Source of the DNA: Brevibacillus gelatini | Lineage (GTDB): Bacteria; Bacillota; Bacilli; Brevibacillales; Brevibacillaceae | Reading direction: 5' to 3' | Assembly: GCF_003710935.1 (NCBI RefSeq) | Contig: NZ_RHHS01000008.1 | Location: 62,001 to 126,000, forward strand | Length of the DNA stretch: 64,000 bases | Shown here: one piece after another, positions 32,570-40,737 of the stretch | How the letters are laid out: each line of letters starts with the position of its first letter | Numbering within the stretch: position 1 is the first letter of the stretch | Position numbers and translations under genes: made by a program | The notes under the pieces: model-generated | The model's database searches: none | What the model was told of the DNA's origin: nothing | Seen by the model: the letters and a program-made list of their open reading frames with translations, nothing else

Positions 32570-32897
32570 ATGTTCCTCAAAGATGATGCTCTTTTGAAGA
32601 TGTTATATCTCGTAACCATGGATATTCTGCGAAAGTGGACTGGACGAGTCCAGAACTGGGGCCAGATTCTCTTACAGCTTTCCGTTTTCTTTGAAGATCG
32701 GGTACAGCCGTACATCCGTTAATAAATGAAAGGCTTCATCCCCGAAAGGATGATCTTTCTCTCCACCAACGCGTCAAGAGTTCGCTTCGCCTTACGCCCT
32801 TGACTCTATTGGTTTCGAAAAAGACGTCCCAATTAGGGGGATGAAACCTTTTCATATATTGGTTGATTGAGTTTACACAAAAATCTTGACAGACCCC
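32570..32897 (+). mobile_element. 3' remnant of an IS256-family insertion sequence
   Basis: ATG 32570 to TAA 32722 codes 50 residues, DDALLKMLYLVTMDILRKWT then GRVQNWGQILLQLSVFFEDR, which is the typical C-terminal end of IS256-family transposases. The catalytic domain is gone. About 150 bases downstream the sequence GTTTACACAAAAATCTTGAC-AGACCC (ending near 32897) looks like the right terminal inverted repeat of that family. Between them is an inverted repeat: ATGAAAGGCTTCATCCCC near 32727 and GGGGATGAAACCTTTTCAT near 32838. Confidence 0.72.
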
Positions 32898-32971
32898 TAT
32901 TTTTCCGTACGCAGTGATACGAATTCGTCTATTTGCGTGTGCTCCCCCATATTTCTACCTAGCACAACAGC

Positions 32972-33418
32972 TCAAAAATCCTCATCCCAGTTCTCTTTAG
33001 CTTCACTGAATCTATCAGATAAGAAATCGAAAAAGTTGTCTGCTCGTTTCCCACTGTATCCTGCCACTCTATCCCATGAAATAATTGGGCATTCACCATC
33101 CAATGAATTTCTTGTATCAAGACAATAAAAAAACTCTTCACAGTTTTCAATGACAATGTATTCAAGTGGTAGTCCAAGATTACGAAGTCTTTGAGTATTC
33201 GATACTACAGAAGGAATTGAGGATTTCCCACAACCTAGTATGTCTACTCCAAATACACCACCCGAACCATAGTTTTTCAGAAACCATTTATAGCTTTGCG
33301 GAAACTTAACTTTTAGTTCACCTTCTACTTTTTCGATGACCTCATCCGCAACTCCACCAGTAAAATCAGTATCGTCAGAGTGTTCTTGAATAAAAGCAAT
33401 CAATTCATCACGTTTCAA
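32972..33418 (-). CDS. SMI1/KNR4 family immunity protein
   Basis: A 148-residue SMI1/KNR4 (SUKH) domain protein: VIEKVEGELKVKFPQSYKWF, then LKNYGSGGVFGVDILGCG, EYIVIENCEEFFYCLDT and a C-terminal FFDFLSDRFSEAKEN. SUKH proteins neutralise nuclease toxins of polymorphic toxin systems. TTG start after AGGAGG. It directly follows the LHH nuclease toxin gene, 19 bases away, and should be its immunity partner. Confidence 0.85.
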   Translation of the reverse strand: MKRDELIAFIQEHSDDTDFTGGVADEVIEKVEGELKVKFPQSYKWFLKNYGSGGVFGVDILGCGKSSIPSVVSNTQRLRNLGLPLEYIVIENCEEFFYCLDTRNSLDGECPIISWDRVAGYSGKRADNFFDFLSDRFSEAKENWDEDF

Positions 33419-33437
33419 TTTTTATCCCTCCTGTATC

Positions 33438-34754
33438 TTACTCTTTTCCTTCAAGTTGCCTTGCTCTCCATCTCCAATACTTTGACCTGAAATTGTTATA
33501 TTGCTTTTCTAGTGCAGGATTATTTCTAAAACTACCGCCGTTTTCCACTAGTCCATGCAATATTTTACTATATTCATCATGTAAACTAGCAGGTAATTCT
33601 ACCATTGGACCAGGTTCTAACTGGATGGTATGATGAAGTTCTACTTTCGTACCATCTTTCCAATACGGTGGTCTACCTTTTTTCATTAATTCAAGGTTGG
33701 TTAATCCAGTTTCTGGGTCAACCTGATTCCAGTCGATATCGCTCCTCTGATATACACGTCTACTTATATCTCTAGTTTGCCCCTCGACCTTCGTTGTCCC
33801 TTTATATTCGACAGGTGTATAAGTATTACCCGTCCCCTTATTCCCAACTTCAATCTTATCAGAATTCTTTACCAAATTTCTTTTCGCTTTGTCAACTGAT
33901 TTATGCAGGTTCTTAATTACTCTACTTCTCCCCAACGATACTGCGTCAAGGATTAACCCACCAACTACAAACACATCCTCCTTGGTAAACTTGCCATCCC
34001 CTAGGGTCGCTAAATCTTCTTTCAGCGGGTCCACATACCCTTCTTTCACAAACTGCTTGACACCCTTCGGCAGTTCCTTCGCCGCTTGACGCATGCCTCC
34101 AGGCAACTCACGTGATGCCTTCTTCACCGCGCCCGGCAGTTCGCTGGCGGCTTTTTTCACCGCAGCTGGCACTTCGCCCAGTGCGGAAATACCTTTGACA
34201 AAATCCCCCCACATGCTTCGTTCTTCTGCCGGTTGCTCACCTTCTGGCATTTGCTCACCTTCTGACGCTTGTCCGGCATTTGCTCCCGGGGCAGGGCATG
34301 CATTTGAGCCGTTTGAAATGGATACTCCGCCCAAGTCTTGGCCATCGTCCTCTATTTTAATTTGTCCGCAGTACATGCACATGTTCGTTGATTTGTTCAG
34401 GAGGGCTGGAAATCCTTCCACCAGCTTGTCCGCTTTGCCATCCAGCCAAGGCATCGTTACCACTGGCATGCATGGCATCGGGGTGAGCACCCCGTTATTG
34501 GCTGCTGTCGCCTGGGCAACGGTTGGATTGCTCAGGCTGCTGCATTTGCCGAAGGGCATGATGTTATCCATCGGTTTGAAGTCCATGATGTTCATCTGCG
34601 GCTTGCCCTTGACGAACACACCGTGACTGACCGGCATTTTCAACCGGCTTAGTTGGCTTCCCTGGCTGCAGGACAAAATCGCGCCTGCTACGACATAGCT
34701 TTTCTTTTCGCCGCCGCTGGGCATTTGTACTTGAATGTCTTCAATATTTGCCAA
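33438..34754 (-). CDS. DUF4280 polymorphic toxin with LHH nuclease domain
   Basis: A 438-residue polymorphic toxin. Residues 18-135 are a DUF4280 (PAAR-like) domain: YVVAGAILSCSQGSQLSRLK, VSHGVFV, PFGKCSSLSNPTVA, PMPCMPVVTMPWLDGK and CMYCGQIKI. Residues 150-185 are acidic and low-complexity. Residues 199-242 hold 11-residue repeats (VKKAASELPGA, VKKASRELPGG, MRQAAKELPKG). The C-terminal ~110 residues are an LHH-type HNH/Endo VII nuclease with Leu373-His-His375 (KVELHHTIQLEPG) and WRWRARQ at the end. The start is TTG after AGGAGG. Target DNA or RNA is inferred. Confidence 0.85.
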   Translation of the reverse strand: MANIEDIQVQMPSGGEKKSYVVAGAILSCSQGSQLSRLKMPVSHGVFVKGKPQMNIMDFKPMDNIMPFGKCSSLSNPTVAQATAANNGVLTPMPCMPVVTMPWLDGKADKLVEGFPALLNKSTNMCMYCGQIKIEDDGQDLGGVSISNGSNACPAPGANAGQASEGEQMPEGEQPAEERSMWGDFVKGISALGEVPAAVKKAASELPGAVKKASRELPGGMRQAAKELPKGVKQFVKEGYVDPLKEDLATLGDGKFTKEDVFVVGGLILDAVSLGRSRVIKNLHKSVDKAKRNLVKNSDKIEVGNKGTGNTYTPVEYKGTTKVEGQTRDISRRVYQRSDIDWNQVDPETGLTNLELMKKGRPPYWKDGTKVELHHTIQLEPGPMVELPASLHDEYSKILHGLVENGGSFRNNPALEKQYNNFRSKYWRWRARQLEGKE

Positions 34755-34997
34755 TGATTTTCCTCCTCTCCGCCATCGGTCCTATATAGAATTGGAGGAT
34801 TCTTGCTGTTTCGGTTTGACGCTTTGCTGTTCCACCATCCAATGTGTATCTGAAAAGGAATATAAACCCATAACTGTGTTATCGGACATTTTCCATTCTT
34901 TAACAATAGACAAAAAGTCACGAACTCGTCATGTATGTATAGGATTTTAGGACTATAAATCTTTCAATAGCCCCAAAAGCAAAGCAAGCCAAAAATA
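34755..34997. other. upstream region of the LHH toxin
   Basis: About 240 AT-rich bases. It should hold the toxin promoter (TATAGAATTG reads TATA-like near 34780). No gene or repeat seen. Confidence 0.35.
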
Positions 34998-35025
34998 AAC
35001 CACCAGCACTCTGTCTGGTGGCTGT
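34998..35025 (-). terminator. terminator of the 35051 gene
   Basis: ACCACCAG (35001-35008) and CTGGTGGCT pair, with a TTTATTTTT stretch on the minus strand. Confidence 0.75.
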
Positions 35026-35050
35026 TGCCTATAGATGGCCTCTTCCCCTC

Positions 35051-35392
35051 TCACCGCTTCTGTACCCGCAAAACGGGCACCTTTTTCTGCTCATACGTCC
35101 CTTCCAATATCCCCTCGTTGATGACATTCAGCTTCAGCAAGCTGGCGATTTTCCCGGCGTCGGCTCGCGACATGAGGCGCCAGAGGGCCGGGTCGGGCAA
35201 GGAGTTGTAGAGGCGGTCGTCGCTGTATTCCCGGCGTTCCTGGTAGCTGATCGACAGCTTGAAGTCGCCTTCCTCGGCGCTTCCGGCTTCCCCGTAGGTG
35301 TCGATCAGCTTGCTTCGCAGTGCGCCAAGCTCATCCTCGACCTGCTTCTGGATTTCTTTCAGTTCATAAAAGCGGGCGATTAGCTGTTCCAT
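35051..35392 (-). CDS. coiled-coil protein, unknown
   Basis: A 113-residue protein. Residues 1-40 form a heptad-rich helix (MEQLIARFYELKEIQKQVED), followed by FKLSISYQERREYSDDRLYN and a helical end with basic tail (VPVLRVQKR). ATG at 35392 follows AAGGAGGA. The build recalls small phage-type helper proteins, but no family is claimed. Confidence 0.6.
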   Translation of the reverse strand: MEQLIARFYELKEIQKQVEDELGALRSKLIDTYGEAGSAEEGDFKLSISYQERREYSDDRLYNSLPDPALWRLMSRADAGKIASLLKLNVINEGILEGTYEQKKVPVLRVQKR

Positions 35393-35413
35393 CTGCTCGT
35401 CCTCCTTGATTGG

Positions 35414-35592
35414 GGCTGCTCCAAAAGTAAGATATGAGCGAGCAGCGGACAGTAGAACAAGACTGGCCTGCATCAAAAATGAGGCTGTCTCAAAAGTCGA
35501 ACTTTCGACTCTGAGCAGCCCCTTTTGCCCTTTAGCAACGTTTGTATTTCAACGTTTCCGCTTTTTTACGTTAGCGTGGCTGTCTCAAAAGT
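35414..35592. repeat. three direct copies of an IS-end-like 15-mer
   Basis: GGCTGCTCCAAAAGT (35414), GGCTGTCTCAAAAGT (35483) and GGCTGTCTCAAAAGT (35578), plus one inverted relative, ACTCTGAGCAGCC (35509-35521), forming a hairpin with the second copy. GGCTGTCTCAAAAGT resembles terminal repeats of several Bacillota IS families. No transposase remains. Confidence 0.55.
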
Positions 35593-35730
35593 GTTTTTTC
35601 CACTTCGAGATCCCCGCTTTGTCTGTCAGAAACGTTGATATAACCATGCTTCTGATTATGAAACGCTAGTGGAACTGTCCTTTCCGGGCATCTCCATGCC
35701 TTTTTGATCTTGCAGCAGAAACAAACAGGC

Positions 35731-36624
35731 TTACTTGTCGACCATGGTGTTGATCGCTTCGCCCGAGTGTTTCACCAGGAAGGTAGAATACTCGATTTCC
35801 CAGGGATTCCACTTGCCTTCGCCCTGGTAGCCCCAAACGGAGTTGATACGGGAAACGGTGTCTGCGTTGTTCATGCCCACGATTCGTTGTTCGCCTGCGA
35901 GTTCATAGGTTCCGTTTCCATCCATGTCGATTGGCATCAGTGAGCCGAAAGGGTACGAATATACGGTAACGTCTTCGCCATCTGCCTGCAGTTTCCCGTC
36001 CTTGTCGTACAGCTTGGCCGCCACGTATACGTCCTGGTTGGCACTTACGTCAATGCTCAACGGCTTGCCCAGCTGGCTGCTTTTGCCCTCTACCTTGAAG
36101 CCATCCACGAATTTGCCTTCATAACGGATGCCCTCGTTTTCCTTTTCGCCAAAAATGACGGTTGGCTTGTTGTGGGCAAAAGTAGCGACGACGTGATTGT
36201 AGATACCGCCACTGCCGCCAGTCGCTGCTTTCACGAACACATCGGCTACGTGATCTCCGGTGAAGTCTGCGAGAGTCAGTTCGCCTTCGTAGCCGCTCAG
36301 CTCTGTGATGTTGGTTGCGCTGTAAGCTTTCGATTTGCCGTCCTGCACCACGATGTTCATGTTGGAGGCAAAGATGTCGTCAGCCTTTTCTTTTTGACCT
36401 ACCAGAAAAACCTGATCCTCTACCTGATCGCCGTTTACATCGGCGGACTTCACGTCAATTACATACGTGTTTTCACTGAGCTTCAAGTCGGCTGCTGCGG
36501 TGAAAAGCTTGCCTTTTTCCGCATCAGCATGAGCTGCCTTCGTACCAGCAAAATTCAATCCTGCTACCCCTACTACGCCAGCCATTACGAGAAAAGCAAC
36601 TGGCTTCATCCATTTTTTATTCAT
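35731..36624 (-). CDS. secreted FG-GAP/VCBS-like repeat protein
   Basis: A 297-residue exported protein: signal peptide (MNKKWMKPVAFLVMAGVVGV, cleavage after AHA-DAE) and a beta-rich mature part with three Asp-rich calcium-binding-like loops: DVNGDQVEDQV, DFTGDHVADVF and DMDGNGTYEL. These are typical of FG-GAP/VCBS repeats, which form beta-propeller-like folds. Function unknown, probably cell-wall or matrix associated. GGGAGGAAC precedes the ATG. Confidence 0.75.
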   Translation of the reverse strand: MNKKWMKPVAFLVMAGVVGVAGLNFAGTKAAHADAEKGKLFTAAADLKLSENTYVIDVKSADVNGDQVEDQVFLVGQKEKADDIFASNMNIVVQDGKSKAYSATNITELSGYEGELTLADFTGDHVADVFVKAATGGSGGIYNHVVATFAHNKPTVIFGEKENEGIRYEGKFVDGFKVEGKSSQLGKPLSIDVSANQDVYVAAKLYDKDGKLQADGEDVTVYSYPFGSLMPIDMDGNGTYELAGEQRIVGMNNADTVSRINSVWGYQGEGKWNPWEIEYSTFLVKHSGEAINTMVDK

Positions 36625-36816
36625 TGTGTGTTCCTCCCTGGTTGTTCTTGTCTACATGAACAACTATAGGGCGGGAGCGCTTTGAATTTGTTACAAACGG
36701 TTTACGAAATAAAAACAAAGTGGTAAAAGCTTCATCCCCGGCATTCTTTCGTTGGTACTGGCAAGAAGAGAAAACGGGACATCGGCAAGCGGCGTTTTTT
36801 CCTGTTTCATACCCAA

Positions 36817-36852
36817 AAAACCGACCAGATTCTTCATCTGATCGGTTTATCA
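36817..36852 (-). terminator. terminator of yuzD
   Basis: AACCGATCAGAT-type stem (CCGACCAGAT / ATCTGATCGG) with TTTTTT on the minus strand. Confidence 0.85.
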
Positions 36853-36877
36853 ATCGGTTCGAGCCTTTTAGGGCCGC

Positions 36878-37213
36878 CTATTCACTGTCTGCCTGGGCAG
36901 CCAGCGGAGTGAGGCCCATGCTTTCCAGCTTTTCGTAAATGTCTTTGAGCTTGGGATTTCCCTCGCCGACAATTTCCCCGGAAATTACGACAAGCGGATA
37001 CCACAAATCTTCCTCAATGATGCGTGTCGCCCAGCTTTTGTCATCCTCTGTCTGCGGGTGTTGAAAGTCGCTGTACACGATACGGATGCTGTCGCTACCG
37101 TATTTGCGGGAAAGAGCAGCCTGCAGCCATTCTGCCGTTTCCTTGGCCGATGGCAAATTGACGCAGCTGGCGCAGAGCTGTTCGGTTCCAAACACCTTGA
37201 TTTCCACACTCAT
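36878..37213 (-). CDS. yuzD: YuzD family (DUF1462) protein
   Basis: A 111-residue thioredoxin-fold-like protein of the YuzD family. A CxxC pair is visible (QLCASCVNLPSAKETAEWL), followed by RIVYSDFQHPQ and YPLVVISGEIVGEGNPKL, a pattern like glutaredoxin/thioredoxin with a cis-Pro-like loop. A thiol-disulfide or metal role is likely but unproved. It lies 49 bases downstream of mccB on the same strand. Confidence 0.88.
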   Translation of the reverse strand: MSVEIKVFGTEQLCASCVNLPSAKETAEWLQAALSRKYGSDSIRIVYSDFQHPQTEDDKSWATRIIEEDLWYPLVVISGEIVGEGNPKLKDIYEKLESMGLTPLAAQADSE

Positions 37214-37262
37214 CTCATCCGCCTCCTATCAGGTCCGTCGCTGTGCGAGATGTGTTGCGGGA

Positions 37263-38396
37263 TTAGGACAGCGCCTGGTCGAGATCCTCGATCAAGTCTT
37301 GCACGTCTTCGATCCCTACAGAAATGCGCACCAAGCCGTCCGTGATGCCCAATTCGGCGCGGCGCTCTGCCGGGATGGAGGCGTGTGTCATGCGGGCAGG
37401 CACGCTGATGAGACTTTCGACAGCGCCCAGCGATTCAGCCAGTGTGTAATACTTCACTTTTGCCAAAACTTCATCGGCGCGTTCCGCACTGCCGACATCA
37501 AAGGAGATCATGCCGCCGAAGCCGCGCGCTTGCTTTTGAATCAGCTCGTGCCCAGGGTGGTCGGGCAAGCCCGGATAGATAACCCGTTTGATGTCGCTGC
37601 GCTCGGACAGCCATTTTGCCAATGTGCGTGCATTTTGCTCATGCTCTTCCATACGGATGCCGAGCGTTTTCATGCCGCGCAGAAGCAGCCAGGAATCCTG
37701 CGGGCCAAGGATGCCGCCGATTGCGTTTTGCACGAAATGCAGGTCTTCCCCGATCTTCGCATCTTTTGCAACGACCAGACCTGCGACGACGTCACTGTGG
37801 CCGCCCAAATACTTCGTTGCGCTGTGGAACACGATGTCTGCGCCCAGATCGAGCGGATTTTGCCAGTATGGCGTCATGAACGTGTTGTCGACGATGAGCA
37901 GCACGCCTTTTGCTTTGGCGATGTCTGCCAGCGCGCGAATGTCGCTTACTTTCAGCAGCGGGTTGGTCGGCGTCTCCATGAGGATCGCTTTTGTTTCCGG
38001 ACGAATGGCCGCCTCGACCGCTTCCAGATTGCTGGTGTCGACGTAGCTTGCTTCCAGACCCATGCGGGAAAAGACGCGGGTCACTACGCGATATGTACCG
38101 CCGTACACATCGTCACCGACTACGAGATGATCTCCCTTGTTGAACAGGGAAAGAATCGTGGACAATGCCGCCATGCCGGAGCCAAAGGCAAATCCGCGAG
38201 CGCCGCCTTCGATTTCGGCAATGTACGTCTCCAGCGCGTGGCGCGTCGGGTTGCCTGTACGGGAATATTCAAAGCCTTTGTGAACGCCGATTGCTTCCTG
38301 CTTGTACGTGCTCACCTGGTAAATCGGAACGGAAACCGCTCCTGTATGTGGATCTCCATCAATTCCGCCGTGGATCAGCCGGGTTTTGATGCGCAT
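37263..38396 (-). CDS. mccB: cystathionine gamma-lyase / homocysteine desulfhydrase
   Basis: A 377-residue Cys/Met-metabolism PLP enzyme. The PLP lysine is Lys195 in HSATKYLGGHSDV; EYSRTGNPTRHALE and the FGSGMAALST loop are family marks. MccB cleaves cystathionine to cysteine, the second step of reverse transsulfuration. It starts one base after the mccA stop with AGGGAGGAA inside mccA, so the two are translationally coupled. Confidence 0.93.
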   Translation of the reverse strand: MRIKTRLIHGGIDGDPHTGAVSVPIYQVSTYKQEAIGVHKGFEYSRTGNPTRHALETYIAEIEGGARGFAFGSGMAALSTILSLFNKGDHLVVGDDVYGGTYRVVTRVFSRMGLEASYVDTSNLEAVEAAIRPETKAILMETPTNPLLKVSDIRALADIAKAKGVLLIVDNTFMTPYWQNPLDLGADIVFHSATKYLGGHSDVVAGLVVAKDAKIGEDLHFVQNAIGGILGPQDSWLLLRGMKTLGIRMEEHEQNARTLAKWLSERSDIKRVIYPGLPDHPGHELIQKQARGFGGMISFDVGSAERADEVLAKVKYYTLAESLGAVESLISVPARMTHASIPAERRAELGITDGLVRISVGIEDVQDLIEDLDQALS

Positions 38397-38397
38397 C

Positions 38398-39321
38398 TTA
38401 AATTCCTCCCTGGTAAATTTTTTTGCTCAGATAGCGTTCGCTGCCATCGGCGAACAAGGTGACGATGTTCGTGCCCGGAGCTGCTTCCTTCGCTTCGCGC
38501 AGAGCCGCTGCCATCGCTGCACCGGCAGAGCTGCCGACGAGCAAGCCTTCTTTGGCGGCGAGCTGCTTGACCATCTCGAATGCTTCCACATCGAGGATGG
38601 TGTGAATTGCGTTGAAGTAGCTGGTGTCCATGAACGGCGGCAAAAACTCCATGCCGATTCCTTCCGTTTTGTGCGGGCCAGGCTCTCCCCCGTTCAGGAT
38701 CGAACCCTCCGGCTCCACAATCACGGTCTTGATGTTCGGATTTTGCTCCTTCAAATAGCGGGCTACGCCCATGAACGTACCGCCGGACCCGGCACCTGCG
38801 ACAAACACATCCACCTTGCCGTCCATTTGGCTCCAGATTTCCGGGCCTGTCGTCTTGTAGTGCGCATCAGGGTTCGCCGGATTCGCGAACTGCTGCGGCA
38901 CGAATGCACCCGGAATCGACGCTGCCAACTCCTGTGCCTTGGCAATCGCTCCTTTGATGCCCAGCTCGGTCGGGGTGTTTACAACCTCTGCCCCAAGCGC
39001 GCGCATCAGTTCCTGCTTTTCCTCGGAAAACTTGGCCGGGACGCAAAAAATGACTTTATAGCCGGTTCCTACAGCGGCGAGCGCCACCCCGATTCCTGTA
39101 TTCCCTGCTGTCGGTTCGATAATGGTGCCGCCTGGCTTCAGTTGGCCATTTTCTTCAGCGGCGCGAATCAATTCCATTCCCAGTCTGTCCTTCACACTGC
39201 CGCCCGGATTGAAATATTCCAGCTTGGCAAACAAGCGTACTCCCTCGGGAAGCTCAAACTGCGTAATTTCGACGATTGGCGTATTGCCAATCAGTTCCTT
39301 CACATTGCGAAATACGTTCAC
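38398..39321 (-). CDS. mccA: cystathionine beta-synthase-type enzyme MccA
   Basis: A 307-residue fold-type II PLP enzyme of the cysteine synthase superfamily. The PLP lysine is Lys44 in NPGGSVKDRLG; TAGNTGIGVALA binds substrate and GAGSGGTFMG the phosphate. With mccB next door the likely reaction is O-acetylserine-dependent cystathionine formation from homocysteine (reverse transsulfuration) rather than plain cysteine synthesis. It lacks the CBS regulatory domain. In B. subtilis this pair is under CymR control; no CymR-type box was recognised upstream. Confidence 0.9.
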   Translation of the reverse strand: MNVFRNVKELIGNTPIVEITQFELPEGVRLFAKLEYFNPGGSVKDRLGMELIRAAEENGQLKPGGTIIEPTAGNTGIGVALAAVGTGYKVIFCVPAKFSEEKQELMRALGAEVVNTPTELGIKGAIAKAQELAASIPGAFVPQQFANPANPDAHYKTTGPEIWSQMDGKVDVFVAGAGSGGTFMGVARYLKEQNPNIKTVIVEPEGSILNGGEPGPHKTEGIGMEFLPPFMDTSYFNAIHTILDVEAFEMVKQLAAKEGLLVGSSAGAAMAAALREAKEAAPGTNIVTLFADGSERYLSKKIYQGGI

Positions 39322-39500
39322 GAAAATCTGACCCCTTATGTTGAAGTACTTGCTTTTTCATTATAACATGCTGCTGTTGCAAAAAGTCCATGCAGGTTCG
39401 CATTGATTGTACTTCTGGCGTGAAAGTGTCAACAGGTCACGTAAGCGATGGATTTATCGCCAGCGTACGATTATAATAAAAGGGAGTTGGAAAGGAGTGA

Positions 39501-39506
39501 ATGTAG
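39501..39506 (+). promoter_or_regulatory. start-stop codon pair before yutI
   Basis: ATGTAG at 39501-39506 sits between AAAGGAG (39491-39497) and the true ATG at 39508. It could compete weakly for ribosomes. Confidence 0.3.
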
Positions 39507-39507
39507 C

Positions 39508-39735
39508 ATGGATATGATGGATCAAGTACAAGAAGTTCTCGATAAACTGCGCCCTTACCTGCAACGTGACGGCGGTGACGTACAACTGGTTGACGTAGAA
39601 GACGGCATCGTGAAGCTGCGCCTGATGGGTGCATGCGGCAGCTGCCCATCCTCCACCATCACCCTGAAAGCAGGGATCGAGCGTGCCCTGCTGGAAGAAA
39701 TCCCAGGTATCAAAGAAGTGCAACAAGTATTTTAA
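39508..39735 (+). CDS. yutI: NifU-domain iron-sulfur scaffold YutI
   Basis: A 75-residue NifU C-terminal domain (Nfu-type) protein with the cluster-binding CxxC at Cys43 and Cys46 ([18 protein letters not shown]) and the typical opening [19 protein letters not shown]. It transfers [4Fe-4S] clusters to apo-enzymes. ATG at 39508 follows AAAGGAG. A TATAAT box at 39472-39477 is the likely -10. It ends at a strong terminator. Confidence 0.95.
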   Translation: MDMMDQVQEVLDKLRPYLQRDGGDVQLVDVEDGIVKLRLMGACGSCPSSTITLKAGIERALLEEIPGIKEVQQVF

Positions 39736-39749
39736 TCCAGGCATACAGT

Positions 39750-39792
39750 CATGAAAGCAGCTACCGTCTTTTGTGTAGCTGCTTTTTCATTT
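39750..39792. terminator. bidirectional terminator
   Basis: GAAAGCAGCTACC / GTAGCTGCTTTTTC stem between the convergent yutI and hydrolase genes, overlapping the hydrolase stop. Confidence 0.9.
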
Positions 39793-40737
39793 TCGCAGGG
39801 CGCAGGCTTCGGTGCTCTTGCCTGCTTTGCTCATCCCTTTTTCCAAAAAGGCAATCACTCGCTCGGCGTACTCATCCGGGATTAACGCGAAGCTGCGCAC
39901 GTGCCCGGCATGCGGAACGAGCCAAAATTGCGAGTCCTTATCCTGTGCCAGCGCATGCAACCGTTGGCTGTTTTCCGCAGGCACCGTAGAGTCTTTCGTC
40001 CCGTGAATGAACAGAAACGGCTTTTTCGCCTTCCTTACGCTTTCATACGGTTTAACATGACGCGGATTCGCCCGAAGCAAAACCGGGCTCAAGGTCAAAA
40101 TCAGCCAGCTAAAAGGAAAGCGCGGCAGGCCCGTCCATTGCGGCAAATTTTCTTCCAAATACTCCCTGAGCGAATAAAAAGGCGAATCTGCCACAACAGC
40201 CGCAATCCTTGGGTCTGCCCCGCCGACGAGAAGCGACGTCGCTGCCCCCATGGAAAAGCCGATGAGGCCGATCGTCTGTCCCGGCTTTTTCGCTTCCGCA
40301 AAATCTATGGCGCCGAGCAAATCCTGCTGCTCGCGCAACCCGATTGTCGTCAACGATTGGCTGGACTGGCCGCTGTTGCGGAAGTCGAACATCAGCACGT
40401 CGTAGCCGACATGCACCAGCTTTGCGGCGAGCGCCAGCGCAGGCAGATGCGGCTCCTGTCTGTTTTGACTGTAACCGTGGGCAAAAATCAGCGTCCGGCC
40501 ATTTGGCGTTCGCCCATTTCGGGCCGCGGAAAGGTACCAGCCCGCCAAAGAAATTCCCGCTTCTCTGCTCGGGAACACGACCTCCTCCGCTCCCGCGATC
40601 CCAAAGTCTTGCGGGTCCATGTCGATCGGTTTGCGCACAGGATGAGTCAAGCGCCAGGTGACGTGCAAGGCTACAGCAGCAGCCGCTATGAGTGCTACGA
40701 GCAAAAGCCCTGCTGCCACGATGAAAACGGTACTCAT
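39787..40737 (-). CDS. membrane-anchored alpha/beta hydrolase
   Basis: A 316-residue protein: an N-terminal membrane segment (about 3-28) and an alpha/beta hydrolase domain with HGYSQNRQEP (oxyanion region), nucleophile GFSMGAATS, acid in HGTKDSTVPAEN and base in PHAGHVRSF. It resembles bacterial DUF-type peptidase S9/YqkD-like hydrolases; the substrate is unknown. Its ATG overlaps the stop of the dehydrogenase gene (ATGA), so they are one operon. Confidence 0.82.
   Translation of the reverse strand: MSTVFIVAAGLLLVALIAAAAVALHVTWRLTHPVRKPIDMDPQDFGIAGAEEVVFPSREAGISLAGWYLSAARNGRTPNGRTLIFAHGYSQNRQEPHLPALALAAKLVHVGYDVLMFDFRNSGQSSQSLTTIGLREQQDLLGAIDFAEAKKPGQTIGLIGFSMGAATSLLVGGADPRIAAVVADSPFYSLREYLEENLPQWTGLPRFPFSWLILTLSPVLLRANPRHVKPYESVRKAKKPFLFIHGTKDSTVPAENSQRLHALAQDKDSQFWLVPHAGHVRSFALIPDEYAERVIAFLEKGMSKAGKSTEACALRK

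Noticed and set aside
32725-32860. Inverted repeat pair as a CRISPR-like or MITE structure
   Set aside because: Only two arms, no repeated spacer pattern; better explained as part of the IS256 remnant tail.
39322-39447. Riboswitch (S-box or T-box) upstream of mccA
   Set aside because: The 125-base leader lacks the conserved S-box or T-box elements and a terminator/antiterminator pair.
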